From Blepharisma japonicum (lineage: Eukaryota > Ciliophora > Heterotrichea > Heterotrichida > Blepharismidae), in the NCBI GenBank assembly GCA_949751835.1, contig CATKHK010000007.1, positions 682,001-746,000 on the forward strand: a stretch of DNA of 64,000 nt, given 5' to 3'. Shown piece by piece: positions 10,627 to 21,175 of this stretch. The notes beneath the pieces were generated by a model that saw nothing but the letters and a program-made list of their open reading frames with translations, was not told the DNA's origin and did not search any database. How positions within the stretch are numbered: the first letter of the stretch is position 1; every line of letters starts with the position of its first letter. The translations under genes were made by a program, and so were the position numbers.

Positions 10627-10967
10627 TTAATTTTTAATCAAAACGACGCCATTAGCTAAGAGTATAAAATTAAAAATGCAGCTAAATGATCCGTAGATAG
10701 TCTAATTACACTAAAGTAACGAATATTCAATGAATTTAATTAAATGACATTTTTTTGAAAAATTGATAATATAATTTTATTACGTAAAGCTATTTTATCT
10801 AAGTATTTTCTCTTTTAAATTTTAAATAAGCGCAATCATTCTTATTTTTATTCATCAAAACTATTTAACTAAAAAAGTTTTATCACTAATAGTCATTGCT
10901 GATAAGAAATAAAATTTATTAATTTTCCAATTATAAATGGCTATTTGACTATATCTAAAAAATTATT
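10627..10967. other. Convergent intergenic region
   Basis: About 340 bp of AT-rich sequence between the ends of the PP2C gene and the CH-domain gene. Nothing beyond probable 3' UTRs is visible. Confidence 0.5.
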
Positions 10968-13388
10968 TTAGAAAAGATTGCTTTTTTTATGTTCTAATCC
11001 TTCTCCCCACCACGTCTTACGGTTATGATAAACTTGCTTGATATCTTTAAGCAAGCTTCTTATAGCATTCCCATCACCTTTCAATATGTCTTCATCTACA
11101 AACATATATTTGCTGGGAAAACTCGGCTTCTTATAAAGATTTTCTAAGGCTTTCCTAATATTATGCAGTGCTGCAGCAGAAGTTTTGGGATTCGAATGAA
11201 GCCCATTTAAAGGACTTCTTTCTAATTTTTCTATAATTTCACACAAGATTTCTCCACTTCTGAATTCATTGATTATATTTTTGTTTAAATTTGGGCATGC
11301 CACTCCTAAGCCTTCGATCCATTTTTCTAGCCCTGAGCTTTGTGAGTCAAAAAATTCAACTTTTTTTGTCTTATTAATTTTTAATTCGCCTTCACCTCGA
11401 TTCATCCCATAATTTTTTAAGCTTTGTGGCTCAGGAATTATTGGATTGTTGAACTTAAAAGCCCCTAAATAAGGTCCATCAAAATAATAATTATCTCCTT
11501 TTCTTGGTGGTAAACCATCAGCAAACCTATGAATATCTTCTAAAAGTCCTAAAATTGTGCCTAAATCGCCTTGATTTATTTGTTTTTCTTTTCATGTGTG
11601 TCTTTGTGACATATCTACATCATTTCTTAAAATATGCAGACTTTTCCTTATATTGCTTAATGCTGCATGATCTGTTTTTGGGTGTTTTATTATATCAATG
11701 TCTTTATGAGGAAATAAAAGTTCTATAAGCTCTGCTAGAAGTACCCCATTTCTCATATTAGAAGCGACTTCTAAGATAGAGCTAATGCTTTTGTTGATGA
11801 GGCCGAGCGATTGAAGTCAGGCCACTAGTGATGAATCAAGCTTTTTAAGCGCAATGGTGTCATAAGGAAGGTCATTTGTTTCAAAATGCTGAGGAGGGAT
11901 TTTTCTATAAGTAACCATTAAATATCAAAATACAGGCCATAAATAGTCTTTTTTGCCTATACAAATATCATCTCTATAATAATCTAGTCATTTAGGGATT
12001 TCATTATGCTCTTCAATTATTTTTAGTGCCTTTGTGAAATTTTCTCTGATTTCTGATTCACCTCTTGGGGTGTAATTGCATTTAATTTTTTTTCTTATAA
12101 TTACACTCAAAAGTTCACATATTAACACCCCATTTCTGAAATTATCCCTGTCCTGCCTTTTATCAAACTTTAAGTGGTTTTCTAATTCAAGTGCTGTTAT
12201 CCATTCAATTACTTTAGCTTTCATTTCATCAGTAACTCTTATTAGCTTAGGAGATTTTATTTGCTCAACAACTAGGCTTTGCTCTTTTGGCGAAACTTGC
12301 CCGAGATTTGATTTACTGTATCCTCTTTTCATAGTCATTTTTGGGCTTGATAAGTTTCTGGGGGGATTTTCTTGAGGAGATGCATTGCTACTTTTGGCTA
12401 TTTGCTTATGCAAATACAGAGATTTTATGTCGTTTAAAATCCCAAAAATCGCCTCTTCAGAGCCATCATGAATTTCTTCAGCTGCCCACAAGTGATCTGA
12501 ATTTATTTTTGGGAGACTTCTTAAGTATTCTAATCCTTTATTGATATTAAATAAATGTGAGGTAATTGATTTTGCAACTCTTTGGATCCCTTTAATAGGC
12601 TCATTTCTGCCTTCTAATCTATTAATTAAATCGCATAAAAGACACCCACTTTTCATTTGGTCAATTAAATCATAAATAGTAGCTGTTTTCCCCAAAAGTT
12701 GTAAAGAAATAATCCACGTCAAAATTTTCTGTTTATCATCTTCTCTAATCCTTGATTTTTTTTTAATTTTTTTTTGAGATTGGTTTGATTTTTCTAAATT
12801 TGCCAAAGAATGAGATGCTGATCTATAAGGCGAAACAGCCCCTAAAGATCGTCTTCTTGATAAAGGTGATTTTTCTATCACCCTTTTTGTTGGGGTAACA
12901 TCAATTTTCTGCTGAATTGCTGGAACTAAATCGTTTAACTCAGGAGGTTTACCTTGCTTGCTTTGTTTTCCTCTTGACTGAGGAGTAATATTTAGTGTGA
13001 TTTCTCGTTTTACAGGCGAACTTTTAAGACCAGAAATGTTGCCTGAGCGAATCCTATCTGAAATGATTTTAATTATGATGAAAAGAACTCCTTCATCATC
13101 CAAAATTTCTTGGGCTCGAACTAATTGCCATTCAGGAGGCAGCCAAAGTTTAATTTTACGCAAAATAGTTTCCCAGTTCCATATTTCTGATTCTAAGCCG
13201 TTGCTTTCTAAAATACCTTCCATGTGGTCTTTGCCTTCAATATATGCGATTATTTCACTAATAACTTGTCCGGAGCGTAAATCATTGAGTGTTTCAACTA
13301 AAGGGCAAATAGGAATGGGGAAAGTGTTGATCCAGTCAATTAACATTTGATGTTCTGTTGAAAAGATTCCTAAGCTAGCTTGGGACAT
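10968..13388 (-). CDS. Protein with five calponin-homology-like domains
   Basis: A single 806-aa frame once UGA is read as Trp (among others at 11988-11990). Five copies of a CH-like helical domain can be seen at about residues 10-115, 218-330, 394-495, 513-625 and 681-790. Each has the CH hallmarks: a first helix with a Trp (LIDWINTF, ILTWIISL, VIEWITAL, VAWLQSLG, LEKWIEGL), a G-x-(L/I)-(L/I)-(C/A)-(D/E)-(L/I)-I segment such as NGVLICELL or SGEILCEII, and a closing DI...Y helix. Domains 1 and 2 are joined by a basic, Ser-rich linker. CH domains bind actin or microtubules; multi-CH proteins act as cytoskeletal crosslinkers or flagellar/basal-body components. Function here is inferred only from the repeats. 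Confidence 0.72.
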
Positions 13389-13792
13389 TAATTTTTTTGT
13401 AAAACTTATTTTGAAAACTTAAATCAGTTAAGCAGGATATTCACCTTGATAATTTTTATTAGAGAATTATTATAAAATATCCACTTTGATACTGAGAAAT
13501 TTTAGTATATAAATAGAGAATGACTAACTAGACTTGGAAGAAAAATTTTTAATGGGTTATATAAGATTTAATTTAATTAAGCAGCTTTAATGAGATCTAT
13601 AGGAGTCACTTTTTGCTTCTGCTGTTATCATGATGTAAAAAAGCAATTTTTCTATCGAGAAATTAACAATAAATATGTTTATAAATAATGATTTATATCA
13701 ATAAAAAATTTAAAACTATTTTCTTATTTAAATCACTTTTTTATAACAGACTACATTACTTTTCTTATTTCACTAAATTAATAATTAAGGAC
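13389..13792. other. Intergenic region upstream of the CH-domain gene
   Basis: About 400 bp between the 3' end of the kinase gene and the start of the CH gene. A short plus-strand frame here is antisense AT-rich noise. No RNA gene or repeat seen. Confidence 0.5.
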
Positions 13793-15259
13793 TTAAGAAA
13801 TTTTGTGCATCAGATAGACTTTGAGTTCTTCAAGCCCAATTTGACCATCTCCATTCTTATCAGCTTCAAGCAAAAACTTTTCCCAGTCTGAATCTTCTAT
13901 GTCAGGGATGCTTTCTTTCAATTCTTTCAATGACAATTTCCCATCTCCTCCTTGGTCATACATCTTGAAGGCACTTTCCAGCTCATTTTTCTCAAAAGCA
14001 GACTTCCAATCCTTAGAAGCTGTCACAAATTCGGTATAATCTAAAAATCCACTTCCATCACTATCGATTTTCTTCAGTACTTCAGAAATCCCAGGCGGTG
14101 TTGTTATTCCTAGCTCTTTATACCCTTCCAAAATTTCTCTTTGGCTTAATTTTCCATCCTTATTTTTATCCATCTTACTAAATAACTCTGCAAATTCTTT
14201 GTCTTCTTTAGCGCTGGTAACTTGTGAACTGATAAAAGTCATTATAGATTTTTCTAGCTTTCCTTGGGCATGAAATTTGCCTAGATTTCCAAGTGCATCA
14301 GTGCTGAGTGCAGTTTTTGGTAGCTCATTATTGATGTAACTCTTAAACCATGCATGATTTAACACCTGCTCAGCATTCAGCCTATCCTCTGGGTCAGTAG
14401 CCAACATACTTTGGATTAGACCTTTTGCATCTCCAGAAACCGAATTCCATACTGGCTGCCTAAATGTCAGATTCCCTTGGGTAATAATTTCAGCCATCTG
14501 CTCAACATTTTCTGCAAAAAACGGTGGGCTTCCACATAGCATGATATATAAAATGACCCCAGCACTCCAAATGTCACATTTCTCATCATAAGACCCTGTA
14601 AAAGTCTCAGGAGCCATATAAAAGATAGTCCCAACTGCTTGATTCAGCTTATGATGTGGCTGCAGTTTCTGGGAGATTCCAAAATCAATAACTTTTATTT
14701 TTGCGTCTGGATCATTGTTTTCTAATAACAGGTTTTCTGGTTTTAAATCTCTATGGACGATGCCGTTCTTGTGGCAATAATTAATAGCACTCATAAAGTC
14801 ATAGACGTATTTTGCAGCTGTTTTTTCAGATAAATTCTTTTCTTTCAAGAGTTTGCCGAATAAGTCGCCACCTGTTAAAAATTCAGTGATAATGTAATAA
14901 CTTTTCCTAGACTCTATAAGCTCATACACCTTCATTATGTTTGGATGATCCAAAGTTCGCAATATCTCTACTTCAGAAAGCATTTGGGCACTGGCTTCCT
15001 GTGTCATTTTGCTTCTTGGCAGCTCTTTCATAGCTCTTTCTATATTAGTTCGCTTATCAACAACTTGATAAACTGTTCCAAAACCTCCGCTACCAAGTTT
15101 TTTTAGTATGGTGTAATGATCTTCAACAGCACCTTTCTTTTGTGACACAAAATTAGCTTTACTAACATTTTTCTTCTTGGCTGGTGAAGTTGTTGTCCCT
15201 GGCAGAGTAGAGTTTTTCTTTTGCTGAGGATGATCAAGCTTTGAGTTACAACAGCCCAT
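13793..15259 (-). CDS. Calcium-dependent protein kinase (CDPK)
   Basis: 488-aa kinase with built-in calcium sensor. The N-terminus MGCCNSK fits dual myristoylation/palmitoylation. The kinase domain spans about residues 50-306: glycine loop GSGGFG (56-61), catalytic Lys in AMKEL (K78), HRDLKPEN (170-176), DFG (192-194), APE (216-218). A junction/autoinhibitory segment (about 320-350) leads to four EF-hands with loops at 364-375, 399-410, 435-446 and 467-478. Three loops look canonical; the third (DQGGDGKLSLKE) is slightly unusual. This is the classical CDPK layout of ciliates, apicomplexans and plants. No UGA-Trp is used, as in other probably well-expressed genes here. The start is the ATG at 15259. 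Confidence 0.96.
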   Translation of the reverse strand: MGCCNSKLDHPQQKKNSTLPGTTTSPAKKKNVSKANFVSQKKGAVEDHYTILKKLGSGGFGTVYQVVDKRTNIERAMKELPRSKMTQEASAQMLSEVEILRTLDHPNIMKVYELIESRKSYYIITEFLTGGDLFGKLLKEKNLSEKTAAKYVYDFMSAINYCHKNGIVHRDLKPENLLLENNDPDAKIKVIDFGISQKLQPHHKLNQAVGTIFYMAPETFTGSYDEKCDIWSAGVILYIMLCGSPPFFAENVEQMAEIITQGNLTFRQPVWNSVSGDAKGLIQSMLATDPEDRLNAEQVLNHAWFKSYINNELPKTALSTDALGNLGKFHAQGKLEKSIMTFISSQVTSAKEDKEFAELFSKMDKNKDGKLSQREILEGYKELGITTPPGISEVLKKIDSDGSGFLDYTEFVTASKDWKSAFEKNELESAFKMYDQGGDGKLSLKELKESIPDIEDSDWEKFLLEADKNGDGQIGLEELKVYLMHKIS

Positions 15260-15472
15260 TTATATCCAACTGATTTTTGATGGAATAATCAGAATAATTA
15301 AGGATTAATATTTATAAAATTTAAAGTTATAATTAGAATATATTTTTCTGTAAAAATTACTCTAAAATAAGAGAAATATCAGCAAGTTAATCATACCTTT
15401 AATTTAGCAATATTTTAAAGACATTATGAAATAAACTAAAAATCATAAAAATTTTAGTCTAAAGAGATAAGC

Positions 15473-16111
15473 TTAAAAAATATTAAGTCTTGCCAAAGGT
15501 CCGTGCTGGGTGATTTCTTTGACGTTAATTCCATCAGGGACAAGTCTGCCTTCAGCTCTAAGTTGTTCGTATTTTTCAGTTGTGTGCTTTGTGAATCCCC
15601 ACTTATCACTTTCAATAATTCTTTGTCTGCCTGGGAACTTATATCTGGCTCTGTTTAAGGCTTCATTAGCATTTTCCACATCTCTCTCCTTGACTCTTAC
15701 AGACATGATGACATCTCCTATCCTGACTCTGGCGACTTTTCCTGTAGGTTTGCCGAAGGCACCTCTCATTCCCATTTGTAGCCTATCAGCACCTGCGCAG
15801 GAAAGCATTTTGTTGATTCTTAAGACGTGCCATGGGTGGCATCTGATTCTGAGGTGGAAACCTTCTTTTCCTGTCTTCTTCAAGAGGTATTTGTTGGCTG
15901 TGATACGGGCTGCTTCAAGAGCTTCTGAGGAAAGGTTTTCATTTTCGTCTGAAACGAGATGAATACACTTAGGGAAAAACTCACAATCAGCCTTTTTGAA
16001 GCCATTGTCATAGATTCTGATTCTTGGATCAGGGACACCACGGCAGTACCTGGATTTTGGATAAGGTTTAGTAGATAAGTACCTATAACACCTTGCAGGT
16101 CTACGTCCCAT
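15473..16111 (-). CDS. RPL10: 60S ribosomal protein L10 (uL16)
   Basis: Large-subunit ribosomal protein near the peptidyl-transferase and P-site region, 212 aa as in other eukaryotes. The start [13 protein letters not shown] is the universal N-terminus; an upstream GTG gives only three extra codons and is not used. Family blocks are visible: [56 protein letters not shown] and the C-terminal KWGFT. No UGA codon in frame. Its 3' end and 35 bp of downstream sequence reappear at 20408-20536. Confidence 0.98.
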   Translation of the reverse strand: MGRRPARCYRYLSTKPYPKSRYCRGVPDPRIRIYDNGFKKADCEFFPKCIHLVSDENENLSSEALEAARITANKYLLKKTGKEGFHLRIRCHPWHVLRINKMLSCAGADRLQMGMRGAFGKPTGKVARVRIGDVIMSVRVKERDVENANEALNRARYKFPGRQRIIESDKWGFTKHTTEKYEQLRAEGRLVPDGINVKEITQHGPLARLNIF

Positions 16112-16466
16112 ATTTACCACTAATTATAAATAGATAGCATAAAGAGATTAAATAGAGCCTAGCTAATCATTTTAAGAAATGGCATTTAATTATAATTGCA
16201 ATAAGAAAATATTCAATTTAATAAAAACCTGAAATAATCATCTTAAATATCATCGGATTTATCTTTTATAAGCTATTTAATTTAATTATTCTTAATTTGT
16301 ATTAAATTTTGTGTTTTTATTATATTTTGAATTATACTTTAGATTTATTTCTATTTTAAGTGTTATCTAAGCTATCTTTTAATTATTTTTGAGAGAGAAT
16401 CAATTTTAAGTTTTCACATTTTTCTATCACAATGTCACCTGCACAACAGGAACTGTTGAAATAAAT
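16112..16466. other. Divergent intergenic region RPL10 / S28 peptidase
   Basis: About 355 bp of very AT-rich DNA between two divergently transcribed genes. No coding frame or RNA gene is visible; it should hold both promoters. Confidence 0.5.
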
Positions 16467-17912
16467 ATGAGGTTGATCATTTTGCTAACTTTCATTTGCT
16501 TCTTTGCAGCAGGCAAATTTACTGATGAGGAGTCATCTTCTCCTTTAACCGATATCAGTTCTTACACTCAAGCTACATTTTCTACTTACATCGATCATTA
16601 TAGCGCAATGCCAAACAAGTTTTCGATGAAATATTATTATAAAACAACTTATTGGAACGAAACTGGGCCAATTTTCTTTTTCTGCGGAGGAGAAGGCCGA
16701 ATTGAAGTATTCCTCAACAGCACTGGATGGGTTGATGCCCTGGCAGAACAAATGAACGCCATCGTTGTTTATGCTGAGCATAGATATTTTGGCAGTTCTC
16801 TTCCATTTGGAAATAAGTCATACACCAAAAATAGCTACACCAAGTATCTTTCTCCACATCAAGCTATGGCAGATTTTGCTTATTTGTTGACAAGTTTGCG
16901 AGCACAATATAATAATACTAAAGTTGTCACATTTGGAGGTGGCTATAGTGGGATGATATCAGCTTGGATGAGAATTAAATATGCCAATGTTGTCGATGGA
17001 GCTGTTGCAAGCTCAGCACCAGTAAATCACTTTTATGGCACAGTTGATCCAACAGAGTTTTACCACATAGTAACGAACGATTATCAAGCTGTTGATCCAT
17101 CCTGTCCTGCATATATACGTACAGCTTATGATTATATCACTAATATGACGGATTACCCTACAACTTATTTCAACTTGACAATGCTTTTCGAGACCTGTTA
17201 TCCTATAATCACTCCAGGTGACATGTTCAAGCTCAAGAAATGAATTCAATATGCAATGACTTTTATGGCAATTTCCAATTATCCTTATAAAAGCAATTTT
17301 TATAATCCATTACCAGCATACCCTGTAACTCAGGCATGCAATTTATTCAATGACGTTGAGATTGACGACATTTGGGCTGTATTAAAAGCTGTAAAAGATG
17401 CTGCAAATATATATTTCAATTATACAGGCCAACTCGAATGTAATGATCTCAATAATTTCGTACAAGGAAATTTCGGGCCAGGAAATGGTTTAGATTATTT
17501 GAGCTGCACTTATTTAAATGTTCCAATTGGATCCAATGCTACCAACTCAATGTTTGGAAATATTCCATGGGACCAAACATGGTGGAACTCTTATTGTGTC
17601 TCCACATGGGGAAGAAGCCCAATCCTTAACTATGCTACTGTCTATTTTGGAGCTACAACTGACAGCCAAACTAAGTGGTATTTAAGAGACGCAACGAATA
17701 TTATTTTTTCAAATGGATCACTCGACCCTTGGGTTTCTGGAGCCATCACAAAAAGCATCAACCCAACTGTGCTTGGCTTTGTTATGGCAGGAGCTGCTCA
17801 CATTGCTGACTTGAAAGCTCCTAATGTTAATGATCCAGTAGAAGTGACAAATGGAAGGGCAATTATTAAAGGAGCAATAGTATATGCCCTTAGCGAAAAA
17901 ATTCCAGAGTAA
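16467..17912 (+). CDS. S28-family serine carboxypeptidase-like protein with altered nucleophile motif
   Basis: Related to lysosomal Pro-X carboxypeptidase, DPP7 and PRSS16; 481 aa with one UGA-Trp joining its two halves. A signal peptide covers residues 1-16, so it enters the secretory or lysosomal route. Family blocks are GPIFFFCGGEG (67-77), AEHRYFGSSLPFG (103-115), the SNGSLDPW segment with Asp420 and GAAHIADL with His445. The nucleophile elbow, normally GGSYGG or GGSYPG, reads GGGYSG (157-162): the expected Ser159 is Gly and a Ser sits at 161. The enzyme may be inactive or may use a shifted serine. Its last seven codons and stop lie inside a duplicated segment (see 17889-18846). Confidence 0.88.
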
Positions 17913-18846
17913 ATTCTTATTCTAATAAGCTTTCTAAAATAACGGCCATATATTAATTTTATTGTTTTTTATTATTAGCATTGGGCGAGTCTAAAAAACA
18001 TAGGAGCAACTGAAGGACACGCTTCATCCATATGATCATAAGGCTCAATGCTCGAATAATCATCTCCAAGGTTAATCCTCCTATAAGCTGATAATATGGA
18101 ATTTCTGGATCTTGATCAATACAATTTTGAGGTCTATTTGCATTTTTGTCAAAAATATTTAGTGAATACACATCTCTCGGCGTAAACTCTGTTGCCTGCA
18201 GCATCAAATTTCCAAGTATACCTGCTCTTTTATACAGTGCTATTACAAAGCTGGATCATACATAAGTATATCCATCAGGATAAACCCATCTCTCTTCTTC
18301 CACTGCAACCATTAATTCTAGCAGGGGGTCATCCCTCTTTTTCCTGCTTCGATTTCAAGCTCAGGAATACTTAGCCCTTTAGTACTCAATCTCATATTCA
18401 AAGCCAGCTCAAAAATGCTTTCTATTGCTTTTGGCATTATTTTTGCTGCTGCTTGGAATGCAATGCTTGCAAGTTCAGGGGAAACTATAGGAGGATAATT
18501 TAAAGCTGGGGGATCAATCAGCCAAACATAAAGCTATGAAACCCATAAGGCATCCCTTCAACAATTTAAACCACTCATAAGCGGGTGTCTCATTGAAAAG
18601 GGCTTGAATTTCAGGTTTTAATGGCAAAGCAACGACATTGAAACTGGCATCTTCAGCCCATTTAATTCAGGTTTCAAATTTATTCATTTGAATCCCTGTT
18701 CGCAGTCAGTACCAGCCAGCTTGGCTTTCCAAAATATAGAGCTCTTTTTCTCCATTTTCTTCAATCCAAAGAGCAACTGTGCTATGCACTATACAGCTGC
18801 CACTTCCATCATAATCATCTCATCAAGCCCATCCAGCCTTGTGACA
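17889..18846 (-). repeat. Arm 1 of a ~0.96-kb inverted duplication
   Basis: This stretch, read on the minus strand, matches 21991-22957 at high identity (long identical runs with scattered substitutions and small indels). The homology covers the last half of the permuted-papain-like hydrolase gene, its 3' flank, and the final 24 nt of the S28 coding sequence including the stop. The two arms are inverted and about 3.1 kb apart. Confidence 0.9.
17959..18846 (-). pseudogene. Decayed 5'-truncated copy of the permuted-papain-like hydrolase gene
   Basis: Homologous to the C-terminal half (from about residue 273) of the intact gene at 21176-22870, in opposite orientation. Homology begins abruptly at VTRLDGLDEM and nothing resembling the first 270 residues precedes it. 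Several single-base and short indels shift the frame (for example near the region matching MTLLELT, and a 7-nt loss near LIGNYRI), and the codon for the presumed catalytic Cys reads TGA (Trp in this code). High identity indicates recent duplication. It lies tail-to-tail with the S28 gene. Confidence 0.88.
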
Positions 18847-19053
18847 AAAAATTTTTTAATATTAATAAAAAATTATTTTGTATAAATTGGGATTGTTTAA
18901 ATACTATAAATTTATATGATCAAACAAAATTCGTTCACGAAGGGTAGTTAATTATCAAATTTTATAGTGCTATAATTAAAAGAATAATTTATTTTACTAT
19001 GAAATAAAACAATATCTGAAATATAAAATTTTTTAGATTTTAAGATGAATAAA

Positions 19054-20328
19054 TTAACTATCATTAAAATATGCTTTAAGATAGTCTGCAACTGCAAATT
19101 TATGACTTGGAGCATTCAATGTTATAGCCTCACCTTTAGTAACCCTCTCTCCTTTTCTAAGGCCATACCCTCTTTGAGAATATAGCAAATTATGTCTAAG
19201 TAGCTCTATCACTACATCTTTACCGAATTCCTTATCAAGATCGCTTCTAAGAACAAAATCTTGTTTTACTAGCTTTTTATATATTGCTATTAATGCTTTC
19301 TCTTCATCTGGTTTTAATATTATATTTGATGCAGATATATAAGGCAAATCTAAGGATAACCTTTCTTCTCTATATTCTATTATTTGATCTTCAGTTATAG
19401 TTTCATCTCCATCGCCTAAAAGGTCATTTATTTCGAGGATATTTCCCCCATGAAATTCGTAGATCATTTCATGAAATCTCTCAGGAACTTTTCTCATTTT
19501 CAAATAACAAAATACTTCCTCTTTAGAAAGTCACCCAAGATAGAACTCCCGATATGCTCCACTTTTTAAATTACAATTTTCTTTGAAGTGGCTGACAAGA
19601 AAAGAATCAGTAGTGGCTAAAAGTACTGAAAGTTTATTCTCTTCCTTTGATTTTCTGACCAAAAAATCAAGAAAAGAATTGACAAATTCCTGATCTTTCT
19701 CATTTCTTACCTTATTAAATTCGTCAATAAATAAGACTAAATTAATTTTGGAAGGCAAGAAAATAAATTTATGATAATTTTCAATAGCTGCTTCAAGTAC
19801 TTTAGTAAAATTTTTACCAGTAATTTCTCTTGGATTTACCCTTGGAGATGCATGAAGATAAGACTCTATGTTTTCTATCCAAGGAATTGAAGTCTTGATA
19901 TTAATGCCATTATTTGTTTCGTTTTTATCAGAGTATGCATTTTTAAGGTGCTGCATAAAAGTAAGATGCGTATTAAATGATGTAGCCAGTTGTGAAATCA
20001 AATTGTCATCTTCGCTATTTTCTACTCTCATTGTGCGCATGTTATGAGTAATTGGGACGAATTGGTTCAAGTCTTTGAGCATTTCTTTAACGAGAAGTGA
20101 TTTCCCACAATTTGGAGGGCCAGTTAGAAAAAAAATTCTTTTATCCTTCCTTTTCAATAAGTTAGATAATTTACTCATTTCTTCCTTTCTGTAGAAAAAG
20201 TCATCACTTGGCTCATAAAATCTCTGGAGATCTGCTAACCCACTTTCTTTGTAATCTTGCGAGGAAGAGCCAAACATTCTTGCTTTGATGCCAGAGCTTC
20301 CCCAGAATTTCCTGATAACCATCAGCAT
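19054..20328 (-). CDS. Archaeal-type (ATPase_2-like) STAND P-loop ATPase with winged helix
   Basis: 424 aa, joining two frames through one UGA-Trp (YLGWLSKEE). The N-terminus has a FYxRxxEMxxLxxLL box before the P-loop, as in the ATPase_2/MNS branch of STAND NTPases. Walker A is GPPNCGKS (70-77) and Walker B LVLFIDEF (197-204), followed by a sensor-like segment LSVLLATTD. The C-terminal 120 residues are helical and look like a winged helix (KLVKQDFVLRSDLDKEFG, then HNLLYSQRGYGL). Related proteins are common in archaea and scattered in amoebae and ciliates, with unknown roles. ORC/Cdc6-like ATPases are the alternative, but the pre-P-loop box favours ATPase_2. Expected location, nucleus or cytosol, is not shown. 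Confidence 0.75.
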
Positions 20329-20407
20329 ATTTAATATATCAACAAGTTAATATCCATTTAATTTGGGGCTAATATAAGAAAATTATCAAATCAAATTTTA
20401 AGTTTTT

Positions 20408-20536
20408 AAAAATCATAAAAAAATTAGTCTAAAGAACAAACTTAAAATATATTAAGTCTGGCCAAAGTCTGTGCTGGGTGATTTCTTTGACGTTAATTCC
20501 ATCAGGGACAAGTCTACCTTCAGCTCTAAGTTGTTC
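20408..20536 (-). pseudogene. RPL10 3'-end fragment
   Basis: Matches 15438-15568: the last ~30 codons of RPL10, its stop region and about 35 nt of 3' flank, same orientation. One base is missing near the QHGPLARL codons, so the frame is shifted. The upstream 85% of RPL10 is absent. A 5'-truncated retrocopy or a small segmental duplication would both look like this; a short A-rich run at its 3' border (about 20403-20410) is compatible with the former but not decisive. Confidence 0.85.
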
Positions 20537-21175
20537 TCCTAAACAATTAAATTGAAATTATATCAAAATCATGAAATAGCTTATTTTTGTTAATTTAAAA
20601 AATTCTTATTTATAAATATTAATTGTAAATGAATAGGCATTGATACAGTGAGATATGGAATAAATTTATTATACAAGTTATAAATGTGTTATAATTATTG
20701 CAGCAATATAAAGAGCCTGTTTGGCACTTTTAGTTTATTTTCTGAGGAATACTGCTGCTTCAAAGGACTTTATTTGCATGTATGATTATGAAATTTTCCC
20801 AATAATGACTTCATTTTTTATAGAATTTTTGGGGAAAATTGAAAATTATCTGCATTTTTTATAAATATTTATTGATGCAATAAATCTTGTAATCTTGAAC
20901 TCTTTGGTATCTCTCTTCAATATTTCCAGTATTAAATTTTCATTATCATAACATCATTATCTAAACATTGAAATTCAGAAATATATACATCGAGATTTTA
21001 ATTACAGCAAATTATCATAAAATTCTTTCAATAACTGCATTTTGATGCTTTAAAAAATATAATTTCTTTTAATTATGTATTATTTTTCGATGCCTTTTAT
21101 TTACTGTATTAATTATTAAAAGATTTTAATAATAAAATTTGAAATAAATTCCGGTCATACCATTTTATAATTAAA
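20537..21175. other. Gene-free, very AT-rich stretch
   Basis: About 640 bp with no coding frame or RNA gene that I can support. It is the upstream flank of the intact hydrolase gene. Confidence 0.5.

Noticed and set aside
19054-20328. ORC1/Cdc6 replication ATPase
   Set aside because: Has a winged helix and Walker motifs, but the box before the P-loop and the C-terminal region fit the ATPase_2 STAND branch better.
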